Origin: Diphasiastrum complanatum
Taxonomy: Eukaryota > Streptophyta > Lycopodiopsida > Lycopodiales > Lycopodiaceae
Length of the DNA stretch: 64,000 nt
NCBI GenBank assembly: GCA_029204225.1
Contig: CM055102.1
Span: 34,096,585-34,160,584 of the forward strand
Reading direction: 5' to 3'
The notes under the pieces are model-generated. The model had not been told where the DNA came from, ran no database searches, and was given only the letters and a program-made list of their open reading frames with translations. The translations under genes were made by a program, and so were the position numbers. Positions 34,419 through 45,512 of the stretch are shown here, piece after piece (the stretch's first letter is position 1; each line of letters begins with the position of its first letter).

Positions 34419-35065
34419 TGTGAAAAATACAGATCCTAAGTGGATCTAAACTCCAAGATCATTGGCTTGAATGCTTGCACTCCAAACTACATAAGCTAGG
34501 AATTGGCAACACATTCTATGCTACCTAGAATGCAAAGAACTTGATCAAAAAGCATTTATCACAAATGGAAACTTCCATAAACATCAAGTGCGGCCCAAAA
34601 TAGCATTATACAGTCCATAATACATCAGCCTATCACTTTTGGAAAGCACCTAAGATCATACACACAAAGCTTGAACTCAATCACTACACAATGCCAACAA
34701 TGGAAGGAGAACCCAATAGAAAAATCTCTCATTAAGCAAATGAATACAATGGATCTGCTCCAACCTGTTTCTCCACGGCCTACCTGCTATATATAGCTGA
34801 GAGAGATGACTCTCTCTCCTCTCTCTAGACCCTCCTTACCTAAAATATGCCCTATATAGGTAAAATTGGCATATATGTCCAAAATACATGAAAATGGACT
34901 CATTTCGAAGGTCTTGAAGTTTGACACTTCTTCATACTGAAAAAATACACTTACTAAAAATATCTAGACCTGTTTCACACGTGTGAAAAGTCAGATCCTA
35001 AACTATGTGCCATTTTTAGCAATTTTGGCCTAAAACTAGACAAGGAAATGTTGACAATTTTCACA
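34419..35065 (-). repeat. 3' LTR of the gag-only element
   Basis: 647 bp, TG...CA, apparently identical to 39345-39991. It contains a CTATATATAG TATA-like palindrome near 34788 and a second TATATAGG near 34853. Confidence 0.95.
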
Positions 35066-35075
35066 CTCCCTCTTC
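35066..35075 (-). other. Polypurine tract
   Basis: GAAGAGGGAG on the minus strand, immediately before the 3' LTR and three bases after the ORF stop. Confidence 0.85.
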
Positions 35076-35078
35076 AAC

Positions 35079-38000
35079 TTAACTTGCTAGTTTTACAACA
35101 CTACTTTGTTCCAACTTAAGAATGATCTCCATCATCAGAATAGATCTCTTCTCAAGGATCCTAATATGTACAAAATAGGACACAACATAATTGATATAGA
35201 TAATAGTGTCCATATAGGATGCTTCACTATTTCTTACATCAATTTTACATAGAATCATAAAAATGGTACATGTAAAAGAACATAGAATCTCAATTAATGA
35301 ATTCCTCCATGTATCCATCTCTGGTTTCTCTGTAAAATAGCAGCAAACAAGTTGTAAATGAAAGTGATCAACAAGTGTTTGCATGCCTCCTCCACATTTC
35401 ACTATACATATAGTGAATGCAACATGTATCTCCATGAATGAACTTCCATCACCACCTTGCCTTTGTAGATCTTCAATCCATGAAAGCCTTTGAGTGAATG
35501 AATGCCAAAAAGATGTGTTCCCTACTCCATTTGAATGACCAAAACCTGAACTTGAAATACTTGAAGTACCTCCACAAGATTTGCACACAACGCTTGATCC
35601 TACAATGTCAACAAGTTGCCAATTTGCCAACACTAGAATACTAGATCTTGAACTTTGTTCAAAAGAAAACATATTGACCACTTCAATACCTTTCAAGATC
35701 TGAATGAATTCATGTACTTGATCATACAAACCAGCAATGATAACTATTCCATCTCCAAGATCCAAAGGATGCAAAACTATGGAACTAGTTTTATTGAAAT
35801 TTGACAATTTCAACACATTGACATAACAATGTTCATACATGAGATTAGGCAAGTGAGGTAGAGTAAGAAGACACTTCCTTGCAGCTCCAAAGACCTTACT
35901 TGAACCTTCAAGAACCTGTAAAAACAGATCCAAAATGCCTTGACCATTTGTCTCTTCTTTGATGCTTTTCACTAGCTTCGAATTGCCACTTATCTCTTGG
36001 TGTTGATGAAGCAATCCAAGATCAACCTCTTGATCTTCCAATAAGACATCAAAGATCTTGCATATGTGAACATCTTCAGATCTGAAACTCTGAAGATACT
36101 CCCTCTCAAACACATGATTAAGATCCCACAAGATCTCATCAATGCTCAAATTTGACCCTTCACTATAGTTAGTGAAAACAATGCCACCATCATAAACCAA
36201 AAGATAGATTCCAACATTTCCATTTAACATGAAGTAGAGTAGGTGAAGATGAGTATCAAACCTAATCAAAACAGCCCTCTTGAGTTCATAACAAACCTCA
36301 ATAAGCTCACCAATGATATCTCCCTTGCCTTGAAGAAGTTGCCACTTGAGTTGCTCCATGTAGTCTTCTTCAACCAACCTTTTGCCATCTTGACCATGAA
36401 TGAACAATCCACCACAATCATAGAATGCTTTGAGTTGATGAAGAGATGTTAGATCCATGCTTTGGATCTTCCCAAGAACCACTCTTCCATTGCCCTTTCC
36501 TTCACAAGACTCCCTCTTAATGCTAGCACCACAAAAGTTAGAAACCTCCCTCTTGATAGTTGCACCATAAGAAGTAGAAGACTCTTGAATATTAGAAGCC
36601 AAGAAAAGAATCCTTAGTACCTTCAACATAAGAGTGATTGAAGTACTCTCTCTTTTCAAACATGAACTTCTACTCAATGATTTAGGTAATGAGTCATATG
36701 ATAATGATTCTTCCTCACTATCGTTCATAAAAACATCATTCAAAGTACATCCTACTTTGAACACTTCACATACTTCTCTTCCTTTTGACTTGTGATCTCC
36801 CTCACCAAGTCTCATGATAGAAACCTTTGATCTACTCTTTTTATGAAGAAATGTGACACCACTTGTTGCACAAATGACTTTATCACAAAAAGATGTAAAA
36901 GAACCATTTCCTTCAAGCATGCTCAAAGCACCATCATCTTTTCCCACATGATTACATACATCAATATGAAAAGAATTAGAAGAACAACCATCTTCTTGCA
37001 AAGAATGACACTTAGCATCTCCATCTTTTTCCATATGAACAAACAAGTCATTAGCAACAATCACTTCCAAAGAAGAATCTTCATCAACTCCATTGATGAA
37101 GTTAGCTCCTTCCTTACCTTTTCCATTTTTGCACTTGCCATCTAGCACCATTGAAGAACCACCAAGCCTTGGAAGTCCATGAGTAGAAGAGTACAAACAT
37201 GATGCTAATTTAGCTCCACATGACTCCATATGACTAGTAGGTAACACTAGTGCATCTTCAAGATCCAATGGATCCAAAAAATTGACCATAGATTCACCAA
37301 AGCTTGCCAAGTTAGCACAACAATTATCATCTCCAAGAAGTACATTAGATCTCAACCTAGATCTAGCATTTTGTTTCTTATGGCATTCATTTGCAAAATG
37401 TCCTTTTATCCCACAATAAAAGCACTTGAACTTTGACTTATTGTTCTTAGTAGAAGAGGAAGAGGAAGAGTGATCATCATGATCAAAGTTACCACCTTTG
37501 GACCATTTACCTTTGCCTTTACCTTTGCCCTTGAATTTGCCTTTTGTGAAGAAAGCCTCTTCACCTCCACCTTGCAAGGATGCACCATCAAGCTTTGATT
37601 GCAACCTATGTTCTTCAGCCAATAAGATTTCTTGCAAGTCAACCACACTTGGCAAGACTCTTTGAATGGCAAAACTTTGCACAAGGTTAGCATGTTCATT
37701 TAGCAAACCATTCAACATAACTTGGACTATTTCACCATCTTTTATGTTCTCATCAATGCATGCTAAATCATCACTTAGGGACTTAACTCTCAAGATAAAT
37801 GCATGAGCACTTTCACCCTCTCTTTGCCTACTAGAAAATATTTGTCTCCTTAGGGTCAATACCCTAGATGTGGACTTTGATTCAAAGAGCTTCTTTAAGG
37901 CATTCCATGCCTCACTTGCACTTTGACACTTTCCAACTTCCTTGAGAAGTTCATTTGTAACATTCATTTTAATGATATGAAGAGCCCTTTTGGCCTTCTT

Positions 38001-38171
38001 ATCAAACCTTTGTTGCTCTTGAAGTGTGAGAGGTCTCTCTTCAATTTCTGCAACTATGTCCATGAGTTCATTCAACTCAAGTAAGGACTCCATCCTCACT
38101 TTCCAAGTAGAGTAGTTTGATGAACTCAACCTTTCACTAGACTCTAGCATGATCCCACCATTGGAAGCCAT
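35079..38171 (-). CDS. Gag-like polyprotein of the gag-only element (1030 aa)
   Basis: Residues 1-190 are a copia gag (SSERLSSSNYSTWKVRMESL, then LTLRRQIFSSRQREGESAHAF and VQVMLNGLLNEHANLVQ), the UBN2-type capsid domain. A Lys/Gly stretch (GKFKGKGKGKGKWSKG) precedes the CCHC knuckle CFYCGIKGHFANEC near residue 250. The remaining 750 or so residues have no motif I recognise: no DSGA protease, no integrase zinc or DDE residues, no RT boxes. That part is Ser/Cys-rich at first, then alternates acidic and hydrophobic segments, with aromatic/hydrophobic patches near the C-terminus. The frame has no stop for 3.1 kb and ends at the polypurine tract, so it is probably still translated in family members. 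It may provide particle proteins while partner copia elements supply enzymes. The role of the C-terminal part is unknown. Confidence 0.85.
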   Translation of the reverse strand: MASNGGIMLESSERLSSSNYSTWKVRMESLLELNELMDIVAEIEERPLTLQEQQRFDKKAKRALHIIKMNVTNELLKEVGKCQSASEAWNALKKLFESKSTSRVLTLRRQIFSSRQREGESAHAFILRVKSLSDDLACIDENIKDGEIVQVMLNGLLNEHANLVQSFAIQRVLPSVVDLQEILLAEEHRLQSKLDGASLQGGGEEAFFTKGKFKGKGKGKGKWSKGGNFDHDDHSSSSSSTKNNKSKFKCFYCGIKGHFANECHKKQNARSRLRSNVLLGDDNCCANLASFGESMVNFLDPLDLEDALVLPTSHMESCGAKLASCLYSSTHGLPRLGGSSMVLDGKCKNGKGKEGANFINGVDEDSSLEVIVANDLFVHMEKDGDAKCHSLQEDGCSSNSFHIDVCNHVGKDDGALSMLEGNGSFTSFCDKVICATSGVTFLHKKSRSKVSIMRLGEGDHKSKGREVCEVFKVGCTLNDVFMNDSEEESLSYDSLPKSLSRSSCLKRESTSITLMLKVLRILFLASNIQESSTSYGATIKREVSNFCGASIKRESCEGKGNGRVVLGKIQSMDLTSLHQLKAFYDCGGLFIHGQDGKRLVEEDYMEQLKWQLLQGKGDIIGELIEVCYELKRAVLIRFDTHLHLLYFMLNGNVGIYLLVYDGGIVFTNYSEGSNLSIDEILWDLNHVFEREYLQSFRSEDVHICKIFDVLLEDQEVDLGLLHQHQEISGNSKLVKSIKEETNGQGILDLFLQVLEGSSKVFGAARKCLLTLPHLPNLMYEHCYVNVLKLSNFNKTSSIVLHPLDLGDGIVIIAGLYDQVHEFIQILKGIEVVNMFSFEQSSRSSILVLANWQLVDIVGSSVVCKSCGGTSSISSSGFGHSNGVGNTSFWHSFTQRLSWIEDLQRQGGDGSSFMEIHVAFTICIVKCGGGMQTLVDHFHLQLVCCYFTEKPEMDTWRNSLIEILCSFTCTIFMILCKIDVRNSEASYMDTIIYINYVVSYFVHIRILEKRSILMMEIILKLEQSSVVKLAS

Positions 38172-39332
38172 GATTCTAATGTTTCTTCAACTTTTAGGTT
38201 TTGTCCTAAAGCACTTAGCACTCACTTTTCTCTCAACAAATGATAGATAAAGAGATCTATGAAGATTTAGGACCCTAAAACACTTCTATCTTGAACCTAG
38301 ATGGTTTCCAAGCATAGAAAGGAAGATTGAAACACATGCAACACTTTGCACACACTAAGAATGGATTACAAAATCAAACCAACCTGAACACACTCTTGCT
38401 TAAGCTCTCAAACTTTCCAGCAAGTGACCAAATCAAGTTATGGTGTGAAGAGTTACTTGCATTCTTAGAAAATACCCAAAACTAGGATGCCAAGATTACC
38501 TAGTAATGAACAAACTTGATCAACATATGATCAACACACTAAGATATTGATTCAACCTGTAAAACCACATGTAAACCACACTTCTAAAAGTTTATAAACT
38601 CCAGCAAGTGATAAATACAAGATTTAGAGGTGAATGAATGAGCACACTTAGTGAATCACAAGACTAGCTTCACTATCTTGTCAAATCTTGGTGTTTAGAT
38701 GTAGATCTAAGATCACTTCACATGAGAATGTTCCTCAACCTGTTAAGAACCTGAAAACACACTTGCATAATGGTTAACACCTTCCAGCAAATGCTCCAAT
38801 CAAATTACATAAGGAGAGTTACTTACATGCTCAACAAAGTACACCAAAATTTATGCCAAAATTGATGACAATCTTTACAATATGCTCTTCACAATGGAGC
38901 TTACAATATGTTCACCCAAAAAAAGGGGATCTTTCATCCAAATGGGAGCTTTGCTCAGCCTTTAGGAGAATTACAACTCACTCAAAAGAGCATTTGTCAT
39001 CCACTTAAGGAGAAGTTTCATCCACTTAAGGAGAGTGTTCATCCAAGAATGGAGATTGTCAACAATAGGATTGAAAAGAACATTGTTAGTATTGAATATG
39101 CACAAGCCTCACAATCACAAATGATTAGGTGTTATGATCTGATCCAAAATAGTTTCTTTTCAGCCTCTGATCTTCAATAGACCTGAAATATGCTTTTGAT
39201 CCACAAGTTCAACTCACAAAACAAAGGTTAGTAAGATTTGATCAACAAAGCAATGCAAAATCATGCTAGAACTTGATCAAACATCCAAATATCACCAAAA
39301 ATGGAATACTTACTATGAATAGAAGCCAACCA
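38172..39332 (-). other. Leader of the gag-only element
   Basis: About 1.16 kb between the primer site and the gag ATG, unusually long for a copia element. It is AT-rich and without a convincing gene on this strand. CCACTTAAGGAGA occurs as a short direct repeat near 39000-39025 on the plus strand. Confidence 0.55.
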
Positions 39333-39344
39333 GCTCTGATACCA
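39333..39344 (-). other. Primer-binding site for initiator tRNA-Met
   Basis: TGGTATCAGAGC on the minus strand lies directly inside the 5' LTR, the standard copia priming site. Confidence 0.92.
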
Positions 39345-39991
39345 TGTGAAAAATACAGATCCTAAGTGGATCTAAACTCCAAGATCATTGGCTTGAATGC
39401 TTGCACTCCAAACTACATAAGCTAGGAATTGGCAACACATTCTATGCTACCTAGAATGCAAAGAACTTGATCAAAAAGCATTTATCACAAATGGAAACTT
39501 CCATAAACATCAAGTGCGGCCCAAAATAGCATTATACAGTCCATAATACATCAGCCTATCACTTTTGGAAAGCACCTAAGATCATACACACAAAGCTTGA
39601 ACTCAATCACTACACAATGCCAACAATGGAAGGAGAACCCAATAGAAAAATCTCTCATTAAGCAAATGAATACAATGGATCTGCTCCAACCTGTTTCTCC
39701 ACGGCCTACCTGCTATATATAGCTGAGAGAGATGACTCTCTCTCCTCTCTCTAGACCCTCCTTACCTAAAATATGCCCTATATAGGTAAAATTGGCATAT
39801 ATGTCCAAAATACATGAAAATGGACTCATTTCGAAGGTCTTGAAGTTTGACACTTCTTCATACTGAAAAAATACACTTACTAAAAATATCTAGACCTGTT
39901 TCACACGTGTGAAAAGTCAGATCCTAAACTATGTGCCATTTTTAGCAATTTTGGCCTAAAACTAGACAAGGAAATGTTGACAATTTTCACA
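39345..39991 (-). repeat. 5' LTR of the gag-only element
   Basis: Same 647 bases as 34419-35065. Identity implies recent insertion. Confidence 0.95.
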
Positions 39992-39996
39992 ACCCA

Positions 39997-41162
39997 TATC
40001 TAACATTTTTCAGGATTAAGAGAAATACCATACCTCCGGCATTGTATGAAAATACGTTCGAGTACGGCCAGGTGCGTGGATTTTTCCGAGTGCACCCCAA
40101 GGTCATCAAAATAGATCTCAAGGTTGTCACCGATGAGATCATAAAATGCTGCTTGCATGACACGTTGGAAGGTACATGGCACATTACACAATCCAAAGGG
40201 CATAATGCGCCAGCAGAAGATACCCCATTTCATAGCAAAAGTCGTTTTGGGTTGGTCTTCTTCAGAGATAACAACTAAGTTGTATCCACTAAAGCCATCC
40301 AAGAAGGAGTAAATCTCATCCCTAGCTAGGTTTTCCAATACGGATTTGCCATACGGGATTGGAAAATGTTCTCTTTCTGTGGAAGCGTTTAATTTGCGAT
40401 AGTCGACACAGATACGAAGCTTCCATTCTTCTTTGGGACCACAACGATAGGTGATACCCAATCTGTATGTTCCACCTCCTAGATGAAACCTGCCTCCAAG
40501 AGCTTTTGGAGTTCTTCTTTGATGCATGCTCTGTAGATCGGATTACAACGATAAGGTCTACTGGCATGGGGTTTAGCATCCGTCTTTAATGGGATTCTAT
40601 GCACGGCAACCGAGGGATCTACCCCCTTCATGTCCTTGTAGTTCCATGCGAAGTTATGACGATATTTTTTGAGGAGCTTCTCTAAGGCCAGATGTTGTTC
40701 GGTGTTGAGGTGTGCTCCAATATGGACAAACTTTTTCTTTGTCTCATCACGCTCTTGAAGATTTAATTTTATGGTTTGAGCGGGGCCATCATATGGCTCA
40801 TTCCCCTTTGGCTCCCGTTGAGCTTGAGGCATGTGAATAGTTACATCTTCAATGGTGAAGTCCTTGAAATGGTTGGGCACATCAATTTTATTAGGGGCGT
40901 AGGGCTTCTTAGTCCTGGCTTTAGGTGGATCCTTAGGGGTTCTAGCTGTGTGGCTTGTGCACCTAGAGCATTGTGCTTCACCAGGGGTTTCTCGAGCTAT
41001 TGTGAGATCGCGAGGGGGCTCCACCTCTATAATCTTTTTCATTTTCTCGCGGATATCTTCCTTCCTAGTTGGTTTCGCCTGCACCCTATGAATGGTGTTT
41101 TTGTGTGGCTTGGATGCTTGAGGGACTTTGGTTAAAATTGTGTCATCTATCTCATAGATCAT
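39997..41162 (-). pseudogene. Gypsy reverse transcriptase
   Basis: From the protease linker the minus strand reads EELQKLLEAGFI, WKLRICVDYRKLNAST, DGFSGYNLV, FAMKWGIFCWRIMPFGLCNVP and finally YFDDLGVHS, the catalytic box in FDD form. Stops occur between segments, for example after LEAGFI near 40480. The gag-only element interrupts the domain just downstream of the catalytic box. There is no left-arm counterpart. Confidence 0.88.
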
Positions 41163-42123
41163 GCATCATAAGGTAGCCAAGCAAGGTGAAGCAAGTCCTC
41201 GTTGTGGGGCTGAATGTTAACATAACTGACATTGAAAATAGGAGTATCCAAATCAGTTGGTTCAACAGGAGATTCATCACTATCAATGTGATATGTATTG
41301 AGTTCGCAATGTTCCGCATTGACACAATCGATTGTTGCCAAGTTGTGGCTCCAGTTGATGATGTCCGTAGCCTTGGTATAGTGGCCCTTCTCTTCGATGT
41401 CATGGTAATTTTCAAGAATGGACTCAGTGGTAGAGAATCCATATTCGGTGAATCGGACGGGTTTGATCTTACCAACAGAGTCAATTGTGATTGATGTTTC
41501 TCGATTGCCAAATGTAACGCGCTCTCTATTCCAATCGTGCACTACACGTGTGTTAGAGGGCCATGGCCTTCCTAGGAGCAATTCATAGGAATAGGCGTTT
41601 CTAGGGATATCGAGCACTACCAAATCTAGCGTGAAGCTCAAACCTCCTAGTTTCAGCCTTATGTCTGGTATTAAGCCCAATGGTTTTACCACACTGTGAT
41701 CTGCCATTCGAAGTTGACAGTTCGGTCAATTCATGGAAGAAGACCCCACTCCTTCATCAGGGATGTTCATATTATGTTTACGCCCGATCCGCCATCTAAT
41801 ATGGCCAAGACAATACGGGAATGTCCGTAAGCTATAGGAATGCGTATATTTCCCTTACCGCTTGCAGGATTAGTCAGATGTAGGGGCACCTCAGGGAGGT
41901 CTGGTGATGGAATGTTATCGTCAATTGAGCATAACTCTTTCCGCCATTTCCCGGTGTACTTCCAGAGTACTCCAAATGGAAGGGTAACGTTTGCTTGAAG
42001 CAAATCTCCCCATATCTCAGCTGCTTCTACAGTTGGGTTATCTGGGATTGGATCTCTAGGTGTGACTATAGCCTCCTCCTTATTATCAGCTTCATGGATG
42101 AGCTTTTGATATTTATCTCTCAA
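41159..42123 (-). pseudogene. Gypsy aspartic protease
   Basis: Carries LAILDGGSGVNII and LGRPWPS, matching 4664-5056 of the left arm. A frameshift near 41740 separates the active-site part from the downstream part, a break not present in the left copy. Confidence 0.85.
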
Positions 42124-42201
42124 CTGGATCTCCTCGTTGGGGTTAGGATAGATGATTGGTGTGGTTCTGTCACTAGACGGAGCAGGCGAGAGCTTATTGG
42201 T

Positions 42202-43010
42202 TCATTTTGTTGCAGCTTCGCTAGCCTGTCGGTGTTGGGCTCGAATCATGACTCTGATTGGAATTGTCTCTACTTGGATAGAGTTAACAGGAGCTGCAGG
42301 ACTGGGTCGCTTTGGAAAGTCTTTGATATGGTGCTCTATGCCACAATTTTCACAAAGAGGTGGATATTGTAATTTATCAAGGCAACGAATGCTAGGATGT
42401 CGTCCCGCACACACAAAGAAGCCAAGTAAAACTGGCATCGGTTGCGCAGCATATGCTATAGGTTGTGTGTGATATTGAGGTTGATTGGGATCATATCTAG
42501 GCTGTGCCATTTCATAAGAGTAACTCGTCTCTGCTTGATAAACATTGGCATTGGGATCCTCGACATAATAAGTAGCAGGATCGACATAGGCAGTATCAAC
42601 CATGTGAGATTGTACATGTGGCGCAGGCTTATTGACTACAAATGGTTGTCTGGGTTGATAATGAACTGGGCCTATTGGCTTGGGTTGGTATTGTCCAGGC
42701 CTCGGCGCAAGTGGAGTTGGATTGTAATTTGGTGCATACTGCTGAGGTCCAGATGGCTTATAAGGGCGATACATAGGTCGTGTCGCCTGTGGGAAATAGG
42801 TTCTTACGTGTGGGCACTCATTGGCGGTGTAGTTTTGAGAACAAATAGGACACCACACATTCTCACGGACTGGAAAAAAATTTCAGCGACATCTTTCAAT
42901 ACCTTTTGGAATTCTGAGGTTAGCTTATCCATCTGAGCTTGTTGTGCTTTTTGCCAACCCTCAAAGTGGTGAAGGATATCAACCTCACTAGATGAGGACA
43001 ATCCTTCCAC
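42202..43010 (-). pseudogene. Gypsy gag C-terminal part
   Basis: Mirror of 3543-4591. The first knuckle reads CPICSQNYTANEC, so its His has become Tyr here, and the second knuckle has Phe in place of its last Cys. Both changes would abolish zinc binding. Confidence 0.8.
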
Positions 43011-43022
43011 GTGGGAAGTCTC

Positions 43023-43604
43023 CTACTTAATTAGCCCCTTTTCCCTCTTGTCGTGAAAGTCACGGTCGTCGTCAGACCCTTCATCTTCTTCATGGATGGC
43101 GTCATCCATCGCGTCTTTCAATCGCTCGTACGAGTCTGCGGGTTTCAATTCTCTCCTAATGGCCTTGGGTAAACCAATTAAAAAAAGTTTGATGGCCAAT
43201 TTCTCAGTTATGTGATCATCGACACACTCTACTTTAAGACGCTTGAAATGCTCGATGTAGGTGCACACTGATTCTTTACTTTGCATCTTGATATGCGTTA
43301 GTTGGATGAAGGGACTCTGCGTCAGTTTGGAGGGTTTGAACCGTTTGATCAGTGCTGCGATGATGGTCTCCCAAGACGTGTTGTCTAGATTGTCAAGGTT
43401 TAAAAACCACTCTTTTGCGTCGCCTTGTAAAATCATGGGGAATAAACGTACCTTTTCGGTGTCAGATTCGTCCCCATAGAATTTACAAGAATTGTTGAAA
43501 TCTTGGAGAAATCGTGTCGGATCTGATTCGCCATCGTATTTAGGTGCGTCAATCCAAGGAAGTCTTTTCTCTAACTTGGGCGGTGGATGGGATGGTCCAG
43601 CCAT
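43023..43604 (-). pseudogene. Gypsy gag, N-terminal/capsid part
   Basis: 193 codons, mirror of 2949-3530 with 7 residue differences. It ends at the same stop. Confidence 0.88.
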
Positions 43605-44022
43605 GTTGATCTGAACAGATTATCACAAGACCAGACAAATGAGTTGGGTGGATGGATGAGGGCAAGGGTCTCTCCCTAGTCTATGGCTTCCATAAGGGTC
43701 ATGTCTAAGGCCGGTACCCTACTAGATATGCCTATGGCTTATTCCAACTAGACGTGGCAAGATTATTTTGCTGATGGCGGGTGAGTAAATGGCCGAAGTG
43801 ATGTAATAATAGGTTAGATCGGTCGCGTAGGATTTATACCAAATAATGGTTTGGTGGATGACGCCAAGTTTTCGATTGATATCGCCTTCAATGGAACGAA
43901 TTGGAATTTTGTGTTTTTGTTTTTTTTTTTTTTTTGGTTTTTTGATTTTGTGGGTTTTTTTTTTTTTTTAAATATATATGTATACCTCCTCGAGTACTCT
44001 TGTGGCTAACGAGAATCAGAGA

Positions 44023-44258
44023 ATGACTCGCAAAGACAGGGGAATGACTCGCACAGACTGAAGAATGACTCGTTCAAAGAAATTTACAACTCGCACAGGC
44101 GTGTTCAGTGCAAGGGTGGGAGATGACTCGTACTCGCAGATGACTCGTACAGAAGATGACTCGCAAAAAAAAAATGACTCGCAGATGACTCGTGCAAGGG
44201 TGGGAGATGACTCGTACTCGCAAATGACTCGTATAGAAGATGACTCGCAGATGACTTG
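44023..44258 (-). repeat. CGAGTCAT octamer array, right-arm copy
   Basis: Eleven exact ATGACTCG (reverse complement) copies between 44023 and 44247, followed by a mutated ATGACTTG at 44251. The arms differ internally: this copy has an extra unit within the CTCCCACCC sub-repeat, and the left copy retains the last octamer. Confidence 0.85.
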
Positions 44259-45460
44259 AGCATTTCAGACAGATCATCATAGCAGCTTTCCGAGATACTT
44301 TCAAGGTCAGAATGGAGCTCGAAATAAATCATGCTAGTTCTAGCAGCATACCAGTGTCTATTCTGACGTCTGTTCCGACCTGTGTTGACAATTTTTTTCA
44401 ATCTTTCAAATGATAGATCTGTGAATGTTATGATACATTTGTAAAGCTTGGGTGTCTTTTTTAGAAGACTATTCTGAATGGTGCTGACCAGTTCTATGAT
44501 TTTTCCATGAGGATTTGTTACATGGGTTCTTGATATGAGATCCAAGCAGCTGACTAACACAACTGGTAGCAATTCCAGGTACTCGTACAATATTGTACCA
44601 GTTTGTGTTCTATTTTTTGTTGTAGATCCACATTTTGTAGTGTAGAACTACATTCAACGTTATTTTCATTAGGATTCATGAAAACATATCTGCACATCTT
44701 AGAAAGAAATCTGTACTTTTCTTGATGAATTTGTTGAGAATGGGTACGTCTTAAATGTTTATCTCCTATCTTTTGTTGTAGATGCACGTTTTGCAGTATA
44801 GGAATATATTCAATTTTATTTTACATTATGCTTTATGAAAATACATCTACACATTTTAGAAACAAATTTGTACATTTATTGATGGATCCGTTGATAATGG
44901 GTGGAAATTAGTGGAGGTTGGAACAAACCTCGGAATATCCGGATCTATTCAAGGCACTATACCATCTTTTATTTCGAGGTCCATTCTGACCTCTGCTCTT
45001 ACATTCAAAAACGGATCTGGTAAACATTGACAGTTTGTGTCTGAAAAATGCTAGATTATTACCACCTCAACTATTATATCAAGATTATAAAATTTCCACC
45101 CCAGTTGATACATTTTGATTCAGGATACATTTTGATTCAGCACCACCACATTTTTTAGATTCTTTCACCACATTGAGGCCTTAATGTTGCCTTCTTAATT
45201 ACGTTTGTCCTTGAAATGGCAACACTTCTTCGCTAGTGTTTTAATGAACTTGCTGGGGAACTCCATAGTTGGCCTAAGAAAAAAAATGATCTCCACTCTC
45301 AAAAATTCCTGATATATATAATTAATGTTTCAAGCTTACTAGTTTGTGCTACTCTAATTTGTAGGATCTTAACCTAGTCTTGTTATTTTAATTTACAAGA
45401 TCATAGTTTATGTGTTGTGTATTGGTTATGTTTTCATGCTTAGAAATAGAGAGCAAGGGA

Positions 45461-45512
<52 letters not shown>

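Larger units (their letters stand above)
34419..39991 (-). mobile_element. Young gag-only (pol-less) copia-type LTR retrotransposon
   Basis: A complete 5573-bp element on the minus strand. It has two 647-bp LTRs in which I see no difference, ends TGTGAAAA...TTTTCACA, an iMet primer site, a polypurine tract and a 5-bp target duplication. One uninterrupted 1030-codon frame fills the 3' half of the internal region. It carries a copia gag with a zinc knuckle but no protease, integrase, RT or RNase H, so it must be mobilised in trans. This matches the TR-GAG class of non-autonomous plant elements. Present only in the right arm, it inserted after the palindrome formed. Confidence 0.93.
34414..39996. 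other. Target-site duplication ACCCA
   Basis: ACCCA at 34414-34418 and 39992-39996 flanks the LTR element exactly, the 5-bp duplication expected from copia-type integration. Confidence 0.95.
32418..43604 (-). mobile_element. Dead Ty3/gypsy retrotransposon, right-arm copy, with nested insertion
   Basis: The minus-strand order gag, protease, RT, RNase H, integrase is complete here except for the 5573-bp element inserted at 34419-39991 in the RT/RNase H region. It shares inactivating lesions with the left copy, including the gag stop, the gag frameshift and the integrase stop at about 32845. Without the insertion it is about 5.6 kb. Confidence 0.92.

Noticed and set aside
36243-37145. Plus-strand frames within the gag-only element
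   Set aside because: They are shadows of the intact 1030-codon minus-strand ORF.
44065-44304. Repetitive peptide (DDSQMTR-like units) as a repeat protein
   Set aside because: It is a by-product of the CGAGTCAT DNA repeat. Frames are not kept between arms and there is no coding context.
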